Shown in pieces: positions 14,403 through 20,990 of a stretch of DNA of 28,009 nucleotides. The stretch covers positions 1-28,009 of the IMG/VR virus record IMGVR_UViG_3300036977_000180; one strand, 5' to 3'. Made by a program: the position numbers and the translations under genes. Under the pieces are notes generated by a model, which was not told the DNA's origin, made no database searches, and was given only the letters and a program-made list of their open reading frames with translations. Position 1 is the first letter of the stretch; every line of letters begins with the position of its first letter. This stretch comes from a virus.

Positions 14403-14659
14403 AAGCAGTTAAAGAAATCGGCGCGGATGTGCCAGAAGTTCCGCCCGCGATTGAAGCCGCGCCCGCCATTGAAGCGCCGCCCGAACCGGTAGAAATCCCG
14501 ATGAGCCTGGATGAGTTTTGTCAGAACTTTTCAAAAACCGAACGCCGCGTCGTCTTGCTCGGCGCGTTTCACTTTGAAATGAAACGCCAGAAGCGCCTAA
14601 AAGATACCGATTCAAACTATCGCGCCGCATTTGCGGCCTTTATTACTGCCCCCGCATAA
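14399..14659 (+). CDS. Small hypothetical protein before the sheath
   Basis: 86 residues, starting in an ATGA overlap with the preceding gene. The first 35 residues are Ala/Pro/Glu-rich and probably disordered; the rest is helical and basic (LDEFCQNFSKTERRVVLLGAF, RLKDTDSNYRAAFAAF). No family was recognised. The position suggests a tail assembly accessory protein. Confidence 0.6.
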   Translation: MKAVKEIGADVPEVPPAIEAAPAIEAPPEPVEIPMSLDEFCQNFSKTERRVVLLGAFHFEMKRQKRLKDTDSNYRAAFAAFITAPA

Positions 14660-14671
14660 GGAGTTTGTCAC

Positions 14672-16393
14672 ATGTCTGTTTTTTTTAATGGTCGTCTGCT
14701 GACGACTCCGACTGTCGAAACCATTGTCAATGACGGCGGGCTGAATCCCCAAAACGCCACCGTCGGCAACAACCTGGCGCTGATCGGATTGTGCCAGGGC
14801 GGCATCCCCAGGTCACCGACCGTGATCCGAAATATCGCCCATGCCCGGCAAGTGCTGCGCGGCGGCGAACTGCTGTGGGCGGTTGAAAAAGCCTTTGCAT
14901 CCAGCGTCGATGTCGCGGCTCCCGGCTCCATTTATGCGGTACGGGTCAATCCGGCGACCCAGGCCACCAAGACCCTACAAGGCGGATCGCCGCTGGCGAA
15001 CGTGCTGACCCTCAAGTCCACCGACTACGGCTCGCACACCAACAGCGTCCAAATCAAGATCGAAGCCGGCAGCGTGAAAGGACTAAAGGTCACCACGCAG
15101 CAAGGAAAGACCTATTACACCCAGGACAACCTGGCCCGCGATGCCTTCACGATTCGCTACACCGGCGCGGAAACGACCGGCACTGTGACCGTCACCGAGG
15201 GCACGGTTGTCCTGATCGCCGGCGCGGTGACCACTACGATCCAACTGTCCGATTTCCCCACCGTACAGCGGCTGGTTGAACGGTTGATGGGCGAAGTCGG
15301 CTGGACAACCACCATCAACCCCGGCGTCGAAACCACGGCGGCCCTGCGCGGACTGGACGGACTGACTGCGGTTGACGCCAAAGCGGCTGCGGTGACCGTG
15401 ACCGCGAACCTGCAAGCGGTCATCGACTGGATCAACAGCGCCGCCGAGGATTTAATCACTGCCGAACGGCCCACCGGCGCACTCAAGCCGCCAGCTACGA
15501 CGGATTTTGTTTATCTCACCGGCGCAATTGACGGGGTATCGACGAACACCGACTGGGCGGCCTGCTTTGACGCACTGCAAGCCCAGGACGTGCAATGGCT
15601 CGCCCCGCTGTCTGAAACCCCGGCGGTTTGGGGCATGGCTGATAGTCACTGCCACTTCATGTCCAATATGGGCAAGAAAGAACGGCGCTGCTTTGTCGGG
15701 GCTGGTTCCGGGCTTGACCTTGAACAAGCCGCCGCCGACGCCGGCAACCTGAACTCGGATCGCACCAGCTACGTCTATCCGGCGTTTTACGACTACAACA
15801 GCTACGGCCAACTGGTGCTGATGCCCGCCTATTTGCTGGCCGGTATGTGCGCCGCCGCGTTTGCCAGTATGCCCCCCGGCGAACCGCTGACCAACAAGTC
15901 GCTGCGCATCGCCGGCCTTGAATTGCCGATTGCCGCACCTTCCGATACCGACTACCTGATCCGCAACGGGGTGTTTTCGGTTTACCAGAATTCACGCGGC
16001 GGATTCCGCATCGCCAAGTCGATCAGCACCTGGCGCACCAACGACAACTACAACCGTGTCGAAGTCTCGACCGGCGTCGCCTTGGATTACACCGTGCGAT
16101 CCGTCCGTGAACGACTGGAATCGTTTGTCGGCAAGAAGGGTACCCATATTTCAATCGCCAGTATCGTTGAATCTACTGCCTCCGTATTACGGCTATTAAC
16201 GCAACAGCCACCCTTCGGCCTCGGCTTGCTGGCCGGCGATGAAGTTAATCCGTCGTTTCGCAACCTGACCGCTGAAATTCGTGGTGATGTCGTCACCGTG
16301 CAATTTGAGTGCAGCCCAGTGGTGCCGATCAACTATATCCTGATTTCCATTTATGCCAATGCCTACACTGGCATCGTCAATTACGAAGGGTAA
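14672..16393 (+). CDS. Contractile tail sheath protein
   Basis: 573 residues from ATG 14672, behind an excellent AAGGAG site. It contains sheath-like segments: an N-terminal GGLNPQNATVGNNLALIGLCQGG, a large inserted domain around 110-270, and a C-terminal part with DYNSYGQLVLMPAYLLAGMCA, the ISTWRTNDNYNRVEVSTG segment and ESFVGKK. Sheath subunits polymerise around the tube and contract at infection. The tail tube gene follows six bases later, the classic sheath-tube order, which makes the call robust and identifies a myovirus-type tail. Confidence 0.9.
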   Translation: MSVFFNGRLLTTPTVETIVNDGGLNPQNATVGNNLALIGLCQGGIPRSPTVIRNIAHARQVLRGGELLWAVEKAFASSVDVAAPGSIYAVRVNPATQATKTLQGGSPLANVLTLKSTDYGSHTNSVQIKIEAGSVKGLKVTTQQGKTYYTQDNLARDAFTIRYTGAETTGTVTVTEGTVVLIAGAVTTTIQLSDFPTVQRLVERLMGEVGWTTTINPGVETTAALRGLDGLTAVDAKAAAVTVTANLQAVIDWINSAAEDLITAERPTGALKPPATTDFVYLTGAIDGVSTNTDWAACFDALQAQDVQWLAPLSETPAVWGMADSHCHFMSNMGKKERRCFVGAGSGLDLEQAAADAGNLNSDRTSYVYPAFYDYNSYGQLVLMPAYLLAGMCAAAFASMPPGEPLTNKSLRIAGLELPIAAPSDTDYLIRNGVFSVYQNSRGGFRIAKSISTWRTNDNYNRVEVSTGVALDYTVRSVRERLESFVGKKGTHISIASIVESTASVLRLLTQQPPFGLGLLAGDEVNPSFRNLTAEIRGDVVTVQFECSPVVPINYILISIYANAYTGIVNYEG

Positions 16394-16399
16394 TCCGCC

Positions 16400-16933
16400 A
16401 TGCCTTCAATTTATTCGTCTTCACCGGTCACCAAGACGCAAAACGCCATTGTCCGCAGCAGTAACCGATTCACGATCAAGATCGGCGGCGTGGTTGTTGG
16501 GCTTTTGCAAGATTTACGCTGTCAAGATGATTATTCGCCAGAACCGGCCTCTGGTATAGGTGATATCCACGTCAAGGAATATGTGCCGACGATGGCCCGG
16601 CATACGATTAGCACCAGCCAAGCCTGTATGTTTACCGCCAGCCTGCGAAATCTAGGCATTAGCTTTGAAAACGGCGACGATGCTCTCAAAGGAATGGTGT
16701 TTGATATCGAAGTCAATGATCGCATCACTCAGTTGTCGGTGAGTGAAGGAATCTCAACAGAAGTCCTTATGGGCGCTGAGGGATCATCCGGTACCGTGTT
16801 GCGCCGCTACGAAAAATGCTCGTTTGCCAGCGGCGACATTGAAATCCGCAAGCACGCCATGATTGTCACCAGCGCCACCATCAACGCCTGCAACGCAATC
16901 ACGCCGGCTGGTTTGCAGAAGTCGCACATCTAA
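16400..16933 (+). CDS. Tail tube protein
   Basis: 177 residues from ATG 16400. Beta-rich throughout (FTIKIGGVVVGLLQDLR, DIHVKEYVPTMARHTISTSQ, GMVFDIEVNDRITQL, YEKCSFASGDIEIRKHAMIVTSATINA), of the size expected for a contractile-tail tube protein. It immediately follows the sheath. The tube forms the inner channel for DNA. The last bases of its stop overlap the stop of the convergent homing endonuclease gene. Confidence 0.8.
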   Translation: MPSIYSSSPVTKTQNAIVRSSNRFTIKIGGVVVGLLQDLRCQDDYSPEPASGIGDIHVKEYVPTMARHTISTSQACMFTASLRNLGISFENGDDALKGMVFDIEVNDRITQLSVSEGISTEVLMGAEGSSGTVLRRYEKCSFASGDIEIRKHAMIVTSATINACNAITPAGLQKSHI

Positions 16934-18855
16934 GGTTCCCACTTCCAACGAATTTTCCCCGCGTCCATAATCCTCAGGACGCGGGCGAATTTCTGTATCT
17001 CCCGCTCAGTGCGCGAATCCGTAGCCGGATCGAACGGCTCATCAATACCAAGCTCCGCCAATCGCGTCGGAATGTATTTTCTCTGCCATGCCGACTTATG
17101 CCAAATCCGCCCTGACGCTTCATGCAGCACCCGGTAATCAGCCGCCAGCCGCCCATCCTCTTTAAAACCTAGTGCCGGATAGACCCCGCCCGAAAAATGC
17201 TGCCGGTCTGAAAACGACCAGACTGTTTGTGGTATGTGGTTTTTAACAAACGTCGAAAAGATTTTGCCCGCACCACCACGCACAATCCGGTCAGTAGCGA
17301 ATCGCGCTAATTCCCATTCAGCGTTACCCATCATCCCCCGCCGACTAACTCCTTGGCTGAATGACATACAGGCCACCAGATCGTCTCCAGAAAACAGTCC
17401 ATAATTTACAATGGATCGCCAAGCCGCGCCTTGAATATGAGTTCTATTATAAAACTCAGTTGCAACGGACGCTTCAACCCATCGCACAGCACACGCCCGT
17501 GCGTTAATTTTTGACGCGGAATTCAATCCAAAAGCATGAAGCAAAAACCGCTTTACAAAGTCTGCGCGGGCTTTCCAATCAAAATCCCATACCGTAATCA
17601 AGCGAATACCGGCATCTCTGGCCTTTGATGTCTTGACCTCATGGATTCTGGGGTGCGGCAATTTTCCATCTGAGTGCCAATATGCCCCGTTGTACTCTAT
17701 CCCGATCTTGAGATCAGGCAGAAAGATATCGATCTCCATACTGCCTAATGCAGCGCGGTCGTTTCTGGAAACTCGCAGCCCTAGCGACGCAATCCATTGT
17801 GCTAATTCACTTTCTCCCTTGCTTGTAGTTTGCTCCCTGGCACACGTCGGGCATCCAGACCCATTGGCGTGATTATAGGGAGTTTGCCAAAATGCCCCAT
17901 GCTCGACACAAGTTATTGCTACGTTTTCCTTGTATTTTGAAAAAAACATTTGATCGTATTGATAGCGGTCGCCATGCGCCGCTCGCGCCCGTTCAATAAA
18001 TATTTCCCTGGTGACCGGTGCTTTCCCGGCACAGACCGGACACCCCGCACCTAAGCCATGCTCAATCGGACGCTGCAAAAATACGCCATGATCCTGACAG
18101 ATTATCTCAACCGGCGTCGATCCATTAACGATTCTAGCGCGGGAATAATCGTAACGATCCCCATGTACCGATTGACCCCTGGCGATGAGTTTAGCCTCGG
18201 TGATTCGCCCTACCCCGGAACAGTCCGGGCATCCTGCCCCGGCCGCATGGGATTTGGCGACTTGCCAAAAAGCCCCGTGGTCTTTGCAGACAATCTCTAC
18301 CGCATCGCTGTACCTGGAAAACATCGCCTTTGAGTAGTCATAGCGGTCGCCATGCGCCGCTCGCGCCCGTTTAATGAATTCTTCAAGCGTGACTGGCGCA
18401 AGCCCGGTGCAAGCCCGCGCCTTGGCGATAAATTCCGCCAGAGATCGCCGATGCGCCGTCGCGCATTTTTCAACCCCGCATAATTTGCAGCCATGACCTT
18501 GGGTATGGTCATAGGCAATTTGCTGAAATAGGCCATGATCTGGGCAACCGATACTGACCAGCGAATCCACCCCGGCATAATTCAGCGCCGAATAGTCATA
18601 GCGGTCGCCATGTACCGCCCGCGCCCGGACAATAAAATCCTCAGCCGTCGTGCGCTTGCACCCTGCACAAGCCGGACAGCCGGATTTGTTTTGAATATGG
18701 TTGATCGGCTTCGGGAAAAACGATCCATGTTCAGCACAAACCACCTCAACCTTAGTGCTGTTGTTTTTGTAAACGACCCGCGAATAATCATAACGGTCAC
18801 CATGTACCGCCCGCGCCCGGACAATAAATTCCTCAAGCGTGACTTTTCTGCCCAT
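16930..18855 (-). CDS. Vsr-type homing endonuclease with five DUF723-like zinc repeats
   Basis: About 641 residues from ATG 18855; a GTG at 18861 is in frame and gives 643 (numbering below counts from the GTG). Residues 7-342 are five repeats of about 60 residues with HGDRYDYS, a CxxHG/CxDHG motif and a GCPxC end, as in DUF723-type putative zinc DNA-binding modules; a truncated sixth lies at 139-155. Residues about 347-445 are a Vsr/EDxHD-like nuclease: KGESELAQWI, SMEIDIFLPDLKIGIEYNG, AYWH and AGIRLITVWDFDW. The C-terminus (475-643) is the accessory domain often paired with such nucleases (WELARFATD, GGAGKIFSTFVKN, FSDRQHFSGGVYPALGF). It would cut a phage site lacking the gene and so spread. 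It lies between tube and chaperone genes on the opposite strand, converging with a one-to-two-base stop overlap. Confidence 0.85.
   Translation of the reverse strand: MGRKVTLEEFIVRARAVHGDRYDYSRVVYKNNSTKVEVVCAEHGSFFPKPINHIQNKSGCPACAGCKRTTAEDFIVRARAVHGDRYDYSALNYAGVDSLVSIGCPDHGLFQQIAYDHTQGHGCKLCGVEKCATAHRRSLAEFIAKARACTGLAPVTLEEFIKRARAAHGDRYDYSKAMFSRYSDAVEIVCKDHGAFWQVAKSHAAGAGCPDCSGVGRITEAKLIARGQSVHGDRYDYSRARIVNGSTPVEIICQDHGVFLQRPIEHGLGAGCPVCAGKAPVTREIFIERARAAHGDRYQYDQMFFSKYKENVAITCVEHGAFWQTPYNHANGSGCPTCAREQTTSKGESELAQWIASLGLRVSRNDRAALGSMEIDIFLPDLKIGIEYNGAYWHSDGKLPHPRIHEVKTSKARDAGIRLITVWDFDWKARADFVKRFLLHAFGLNSASKINARACAVRWVEASVATEFYNRTHIQGAAWRSIVNYGLFSGDDLVACMSFSQGVSRRGMMGNAEWELARFATDRIVRGGAGKIFSTFVKNHIPQTVWSFSDRQHFSGGVYPALGFKEDGRLAADYRVLHEASGRIWHKSAWQRKYIPTRLAELGIDEPFDPATDSRTEREIQKFARVLRIMDAGKIRWKWEP
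17836..18843 (-). repeat. Degenerate tandem repeats encoding zinc modules
   Basis: Five units of about 190 bases, plus one truncated unit, encode the repeated module of the endonuclease. Stretches such as CATAGCGGTCGCCATG recur nearly identically (plus-strand reading), while other parts have drifted. The truncated unit and the different spacings (about 64, 85, 63 and 63 residues) indicate past expansion and contraction by unequal recombination. Confidence 0.8.
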
Positions 18856-18865
18856 TTTCACCCAC

Positions 18866-18890
18866 CGCCCAGTCGTGACACCACAATAAC
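18866..18890 (+). promoter_or_regulatory. GTCGTGAC element, copy F
   Basis: The core is at 18872-18879, followed by ACCACAATAAC; no inverted-repeat right arm is present. It lies eleven bases beyond the start codon of the minus-strand endonuclease, in that gene's leader, and about 70 bases upstream of the tail chaperone gene. It would restart plus-strand transcription after the cassette. Confidence 0.7.
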
Positions 18891-18910
18891 CCTATCAAAA
18901 CGAGAATCAA

Positions 18911-18939
18911 TTATACCCCTGAATCGGCGCTCCAACAAG
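18911..18939 (-). promoter_or_regulatory. Possible sigma-70 promoter of the endonuclease
   Basis: TATAAT on the minus strand (about 18911-18916), preceded 17 bases upstream by a poor -35 (TTGTTG). The plus-strand string ATTATACCC is shared with the methyltransferase promoter region. It overlaps the leader of the chaperone gene. Only the -10 is convincing. Confidence 0.4.
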
Positions 18940-18946
18940 GAAACAA

Positions 18947-19339
18947 ATGACCCCAGCGACCTATGTGGTCAACGTCCCGGATGTCGGGGCGTTTGAGATT
19001 CGCAAGCGCACCCTCCGTGTCCAGATGGCGATTCACGCTGAACTGAATCGCCTGACGGAAGGCGCACCTCTGGCTACCTTATCCGACTGGTTTATCGACC
19101 TGTGCGGGCTAGTGGCGGAATTAAAAGGGCTGATCATTCACGCCCCGGACGGCTGGTCAATGGAGGACGTTGACCCCCTGGATGACGGGTACGACCGGCT
19201 GCGCGCCGTTTATCGGGCAATCCGCACCCAGGAGGACTCCTTTCGTATTAAAGCTAAAGGAGATCAAACAACGGGCGCGGGAGGCAGCGAACAGCATCCA
19301 GTGGTGGTTCCGGGATCGGTATCGGCTGCCACCGAATGA
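18947..19339 (+). CDS. Tail assembly chaperone, short (unshifted) form
   Basis: 130 residues from ATG 18947, behind AAGGA. The first 99 residues look like a natural alpha-helical chaperone (FEIRKRTLRVQMAIHAELNRL, FIDLCGLVAELKGLI, GYDRLRAVYRAIRTQEDSF). After that the frame becomes Gly/Thr/Val-rich and stops at 19337-19339, while the +1 frame takes over with natural sequence. This is the gpG-like member of a G/G-T pair found between tube and tape measure genes in most long-tailed phages. It binds the tape measure during tail assembly. Confidence 0.75.
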   Translation: MTPATYVVNVPDVGAFEIRKRTLRVQMAIHAELNRLTEGAPLATLSDWFIDLCGLVAELKGLIIHAPDGWSMEDVDPLDDGYDRLRAVYRAIRTQEDSFRIKAKGDQTTGAGGSEQHPVVVPGSVSAATE

Positions 19340-19547
19340 TCCTCGGTTTCTGGCGCTGACCTCTGACGAGTTGGCGCTGGATTACTGGACAGCCTACTAC
19401 GCAGCGTCTGCTGCGAAAGGCGAAGCGATCAGCTTTGACGAAGAAGATGACGACTACGATCTGGCGGCCATTGAAGCCGAACTGGAAACACGGGCTGACC
19501 AGGCTGCTATTGATAATCCTGACCCTGACCAATGGGAAGACGTATGA
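18947..19547 (+). CDS. Tail assembly chaperone, +1-frameshifted long form
   Basis: If the ribosome slips +1 at TTT C (19241-19244), the product is about 199 residues: 99 from the first frame, then 100 from the second (VLKLKEIKQRAREAANSIQW, YRLPPNDPRFLALTSDELALDYW, ending IDNPDPDQWEDV). The second frame has no good start of its own; its first candidate is a TTG inside the other frame. Fused chaperones of this kind are the rule in lambda, P2 and Mu, where frameshifting sets the ratio of forms. The C-terminal extension recruits tube subunits in lambda; this is transferred knowledge. Confidence 0.7.
19230..19244 (+). other. Candidate programmed +1 frameshift site
   Basis: AGGAGG (19230-19235) acts as an internal Shine-Dalgarno, and five bases later TTT C (19241-19244) allows tRNA-Phe to slip from TTT to TTC, which pairs perfectly. 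The layout resembles the SD-stimulated +1 site of prfB. A second SD-like AAAGGAG lies at 19256-19262. A -2 shift would give the same frame and cannot be excluded. Confidence 0.5.
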
Positions 19548-19771
19548 GTGAAGAAGCTGCGGTTTATTGCCATGAATCTTATTGCCACGAACAACTTAGC
19601 GTCCCACAGATCTTGGGGCGGATCATGCGTGACGTGCAGAACCTCATTGAAATTCTGACGGATACACCTCACCCTCCAGCCATTCACTTGATCGACCCCA
19701 GTTACGACCTGGCCGATATCGAAGCAGAACTGGAACTGCAAGCGCTTGAGATCGGAGACCTGGAAAAGTGA
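19544..19771 (+). CDS. Small acidic hypothetical protein
   Basis: 75 residues from ATG 19544, in an ATGA overlap with the chaperone stop. The N-terminus has a repeated CHE pattern (YCHESYCHEQ); the C-terminus, SYDLADIEAELELQALE, closely resembles the chaperone's DYDLAAIEAELETRADQ, suggesting local duplication. It may be part of the chaperone group. No family was recognised. Confidence 0.55.
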   Translation: MSEEAAVYCHESYCHEQLSVPQILGRIMRDVQNLIEILTDTPHPPAIHLIDPSYDLADIEAELELQALEIGDLEK

Positions 19772-20013
19772 CCTGCGCCGCCCCCACTCCTGCACACGCC
19801 CCGCGCCCGGACAAAGCCCGCCGTGACTGGCTGGAGTCGCTGCGAAATGGCGATTCTGTCACCGTGGTCGGGCTAGGTCAGCACCGGCTGGCAAGCGTGA
19901 TCATGCGGATGGATTCAGGCGACCTGCTGGTTAGCGGCGGGATTGTCTTTGACGGCATGGACGGCGAATGCGCCCGGCGCGAACTATGGATCATGGCGGT
20001 AGATAATGACTGA
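19768..20013 (+). CDS. Small hypothetical beta-rich protein
   Basis: 81 residues from GTG 19768, which overlaps the previous stop (GTGA). The sequence DWLESLRNGDSVTVVGLG, then ASVIMRMDSGDLLVSGGIVF, looks like a small beta-barrel, SH3-like fold. It overlaps the endolysin start. No named family was recognised. Confidence 0.55.
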   Translation: MTCAAPTPAHAPRPDKARRDWLESLRNGDSVTVVGLGQHRLASVIMRMDSGDLLVSGGIVFDGMDGECARRELWIMAVDND

Positions 20014-20446
20014 CCTGGAAACCATGGCCCTAACCGTCTGGGCAGAGGCTCGCGGCGAATCCCCGAACGGCCAGCGCGCCGTCGCCTGGGTGATTCGCAA
20101 CCGGCTGGATAATCCGGGCTGGTGGTCACGCAATGCCGGCGATGGTATCCCTGATGACACCCTGGCGGCGGTGTGCCGCGACCCCTGGCAGTTTAGCTGC
20201 TGGAACCCCAGTGACCCGAACCGCGCCCGCATGGAGAACCCCAGGACGCGGGAAAATGGCGACTATCTGGCGATCCTGAAAATCTGCATCGACGTTATGT
20301 CAGCCGCGCCGGAAGCCGACCTTACCAAAGGCGCGGATCACTACTGCACCAGCGCGGTCGTCCGGCACACCCGCTGGGCCAGAGGACGAACCCCGGTCGT
20401 CGTGATCGGCGCACATCACTTCTACAAAATCGGAAACGGCGCATGA
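20006..20446 (+). CDS. SleB-type cell wall hydrolase (endolysin)
   Basis: 146 residues from ATG 20006. It matches the hydrolase_2 (SleB-like) family: TVWAEARGESPNGQRAVAWV with the likely catalytic Glu at residue 14, NRLDNPGWW, TLAAVCRDPWQFSCWNPSDP and a C-terminal ADHYCTS, ending near IGAHHFYKIG. It would cut peptidoglycan at the end of infection. No signal peptide is present, so it needs the holin encoded directly downstream, with which it overlaps by ATGA. Confidence 0.85.
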   Translation: MTDLETMALTVWAEARGESPNGQRAVAWVIRNRLDNPGWWSRNAGDGIPDDTLAAVCRDPWQFSCWNPSDPNRARMENPRTRENGDYLAILKICIDVMSAAPEADLTKGADHYCTSAVVRHTRWARGRTPVVVIGAHHFYKIGNGA

Positions 20447-20883
20447 ACCAGATCACCGCAATCCGCAACAAGGTCAAGCTGCAAGAAGGCAGCACGAAGC
20501 GCGGGATCACTGCCGTGATTACCGGCGTGATCGTTTTATACCTGGTCTTCAAAGGCGCGCCCGCTGACGTCGACACGCTCACGCAAGTAGTGAGCAGCAA
20601 GGTTGAATTCTGGATCGGCGTCGGTCTCAACGCTATTGGTCTACTTGGAATTTTTATCCCCGATGAACCCAAAACCGTCAAAACCGAACTGCCGCCGATT
20701 GAACTGCAAAGCCGGCCCACCCTTGCCGCCCCTGCTGCTCATGCTCCTGTTATTGATGATGACCCTGCTCCTGACCGGCTGCACGACCATGAAGTGCGAA
20801 CAGGGATTTACTCCGAACCGGCTCGCCCTGCAAAACCTACTCAGCCAGCAAACCTTCCCGACCAGCACGGCTGGAATGGTTGA
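20443..20883 (+). CDS. Holin-like protein with two membrane helices
   Basis: 146 residues from ATG 20443. Two hydrophobic helices, at about 22-37 (ITAVITGVIVLYLVF) and 55-72 (FWIGVGLNAIGLLGIFI), are followed by a Pro/Ala-rich soluble tail. Located right after the endolysin, it is the expected holin that opens the inner membrane. Its C-terminal half shares DNA, in another frame, with a lipoprotein gene; the low-complexity tail may be shaped by that overlap. Confidence 0.7.
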   Translation: MNQITAIRNKVKLQEGSTKRGITAVITGVIVLYLVFKGAPADVDTLTQVVSSKVEFWIGVGLNAIGLLGIFIPDEPKTVKTELPPIELQSRPTLAAPAAHAPVIDDDPAPDRLHDHEVRTGIYSEPARPAKPTQPANLPDQHGWNG

Positions 20884-20917
20884 ATCCATTACGTTGTTTT
20901 GCCACGCCCCCTTTTAA
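20663..20917 (+). CDS. Rz1-like outer-membrane lipoprotein (o-spanin), nested in the holin gene
   Basis: 84 residues from ATG 20663, in a different frame from the holin. A basic N-region is followed by a Leu/Met-rich helix (LLLMLLLLMMTLLL) and the lipobox LTGC, with the modified Cys at residue 40 and a short polar mature part. This is the pattern of Rz1-type o-spanins, which help disrupt the outer membrane. Rz1 is normally nested in Rz, but here the host gene is the holin; an i-spanin partner is not obvious nearby. The stop is followed at once by a terminator. Confidence 0.7.
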   Translation: MNPKPSKPNCRRLNCKAGPPLPPLLLMLLLLMMTLLLTGCTTMKCEQGFTPNRLALQNLLSQQTFPTSTAGMVESITLFCHAPF

Positions 20918-20939
20918 CCCGCCTCGGCGGGTTTTTTTT
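20916..20939 (+). terminator. Strong intrinsic terminator
   Basis: AACCCGCC and GGCGGGTT arms with a TC-loop are followed by eight T. It is nearly identical in stem to the terminator at 99-122, and like that one it lies just before a GTCGTGAC element. It ends the tail/lysis unit and insulates the tape measure gene. Confidence 0.92.
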
Positions 20940-20940
20940 A

Positions 20941-20964
20941 GCCCGTCGTGACTCCACACTAACG
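20941..20964 (+). promoter_or_regulatory. GTCGTGAC element, copy G
   Basis: The core is at 20945-20952, followed by TCCACACTAACG. The left side reads AGCCC, not GCCA, and the inverted repeat is lost. It sits two bases after the T-run of the terminator and 26 bases before the tape measure ATG. This is the clearest terminator-promoter arrangement in the window, together with copy A. Confidence 0.75.
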
Positions 20965-20990
20965 AAACCCCGTTTTCAGGACTTCCTGCC

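Noticed and set aside
17836-18843. Tandem repeat as a CRISPR-like array or satellite
   Set aside because: The repeats are in frame and encode Cys/His modules of one protein.
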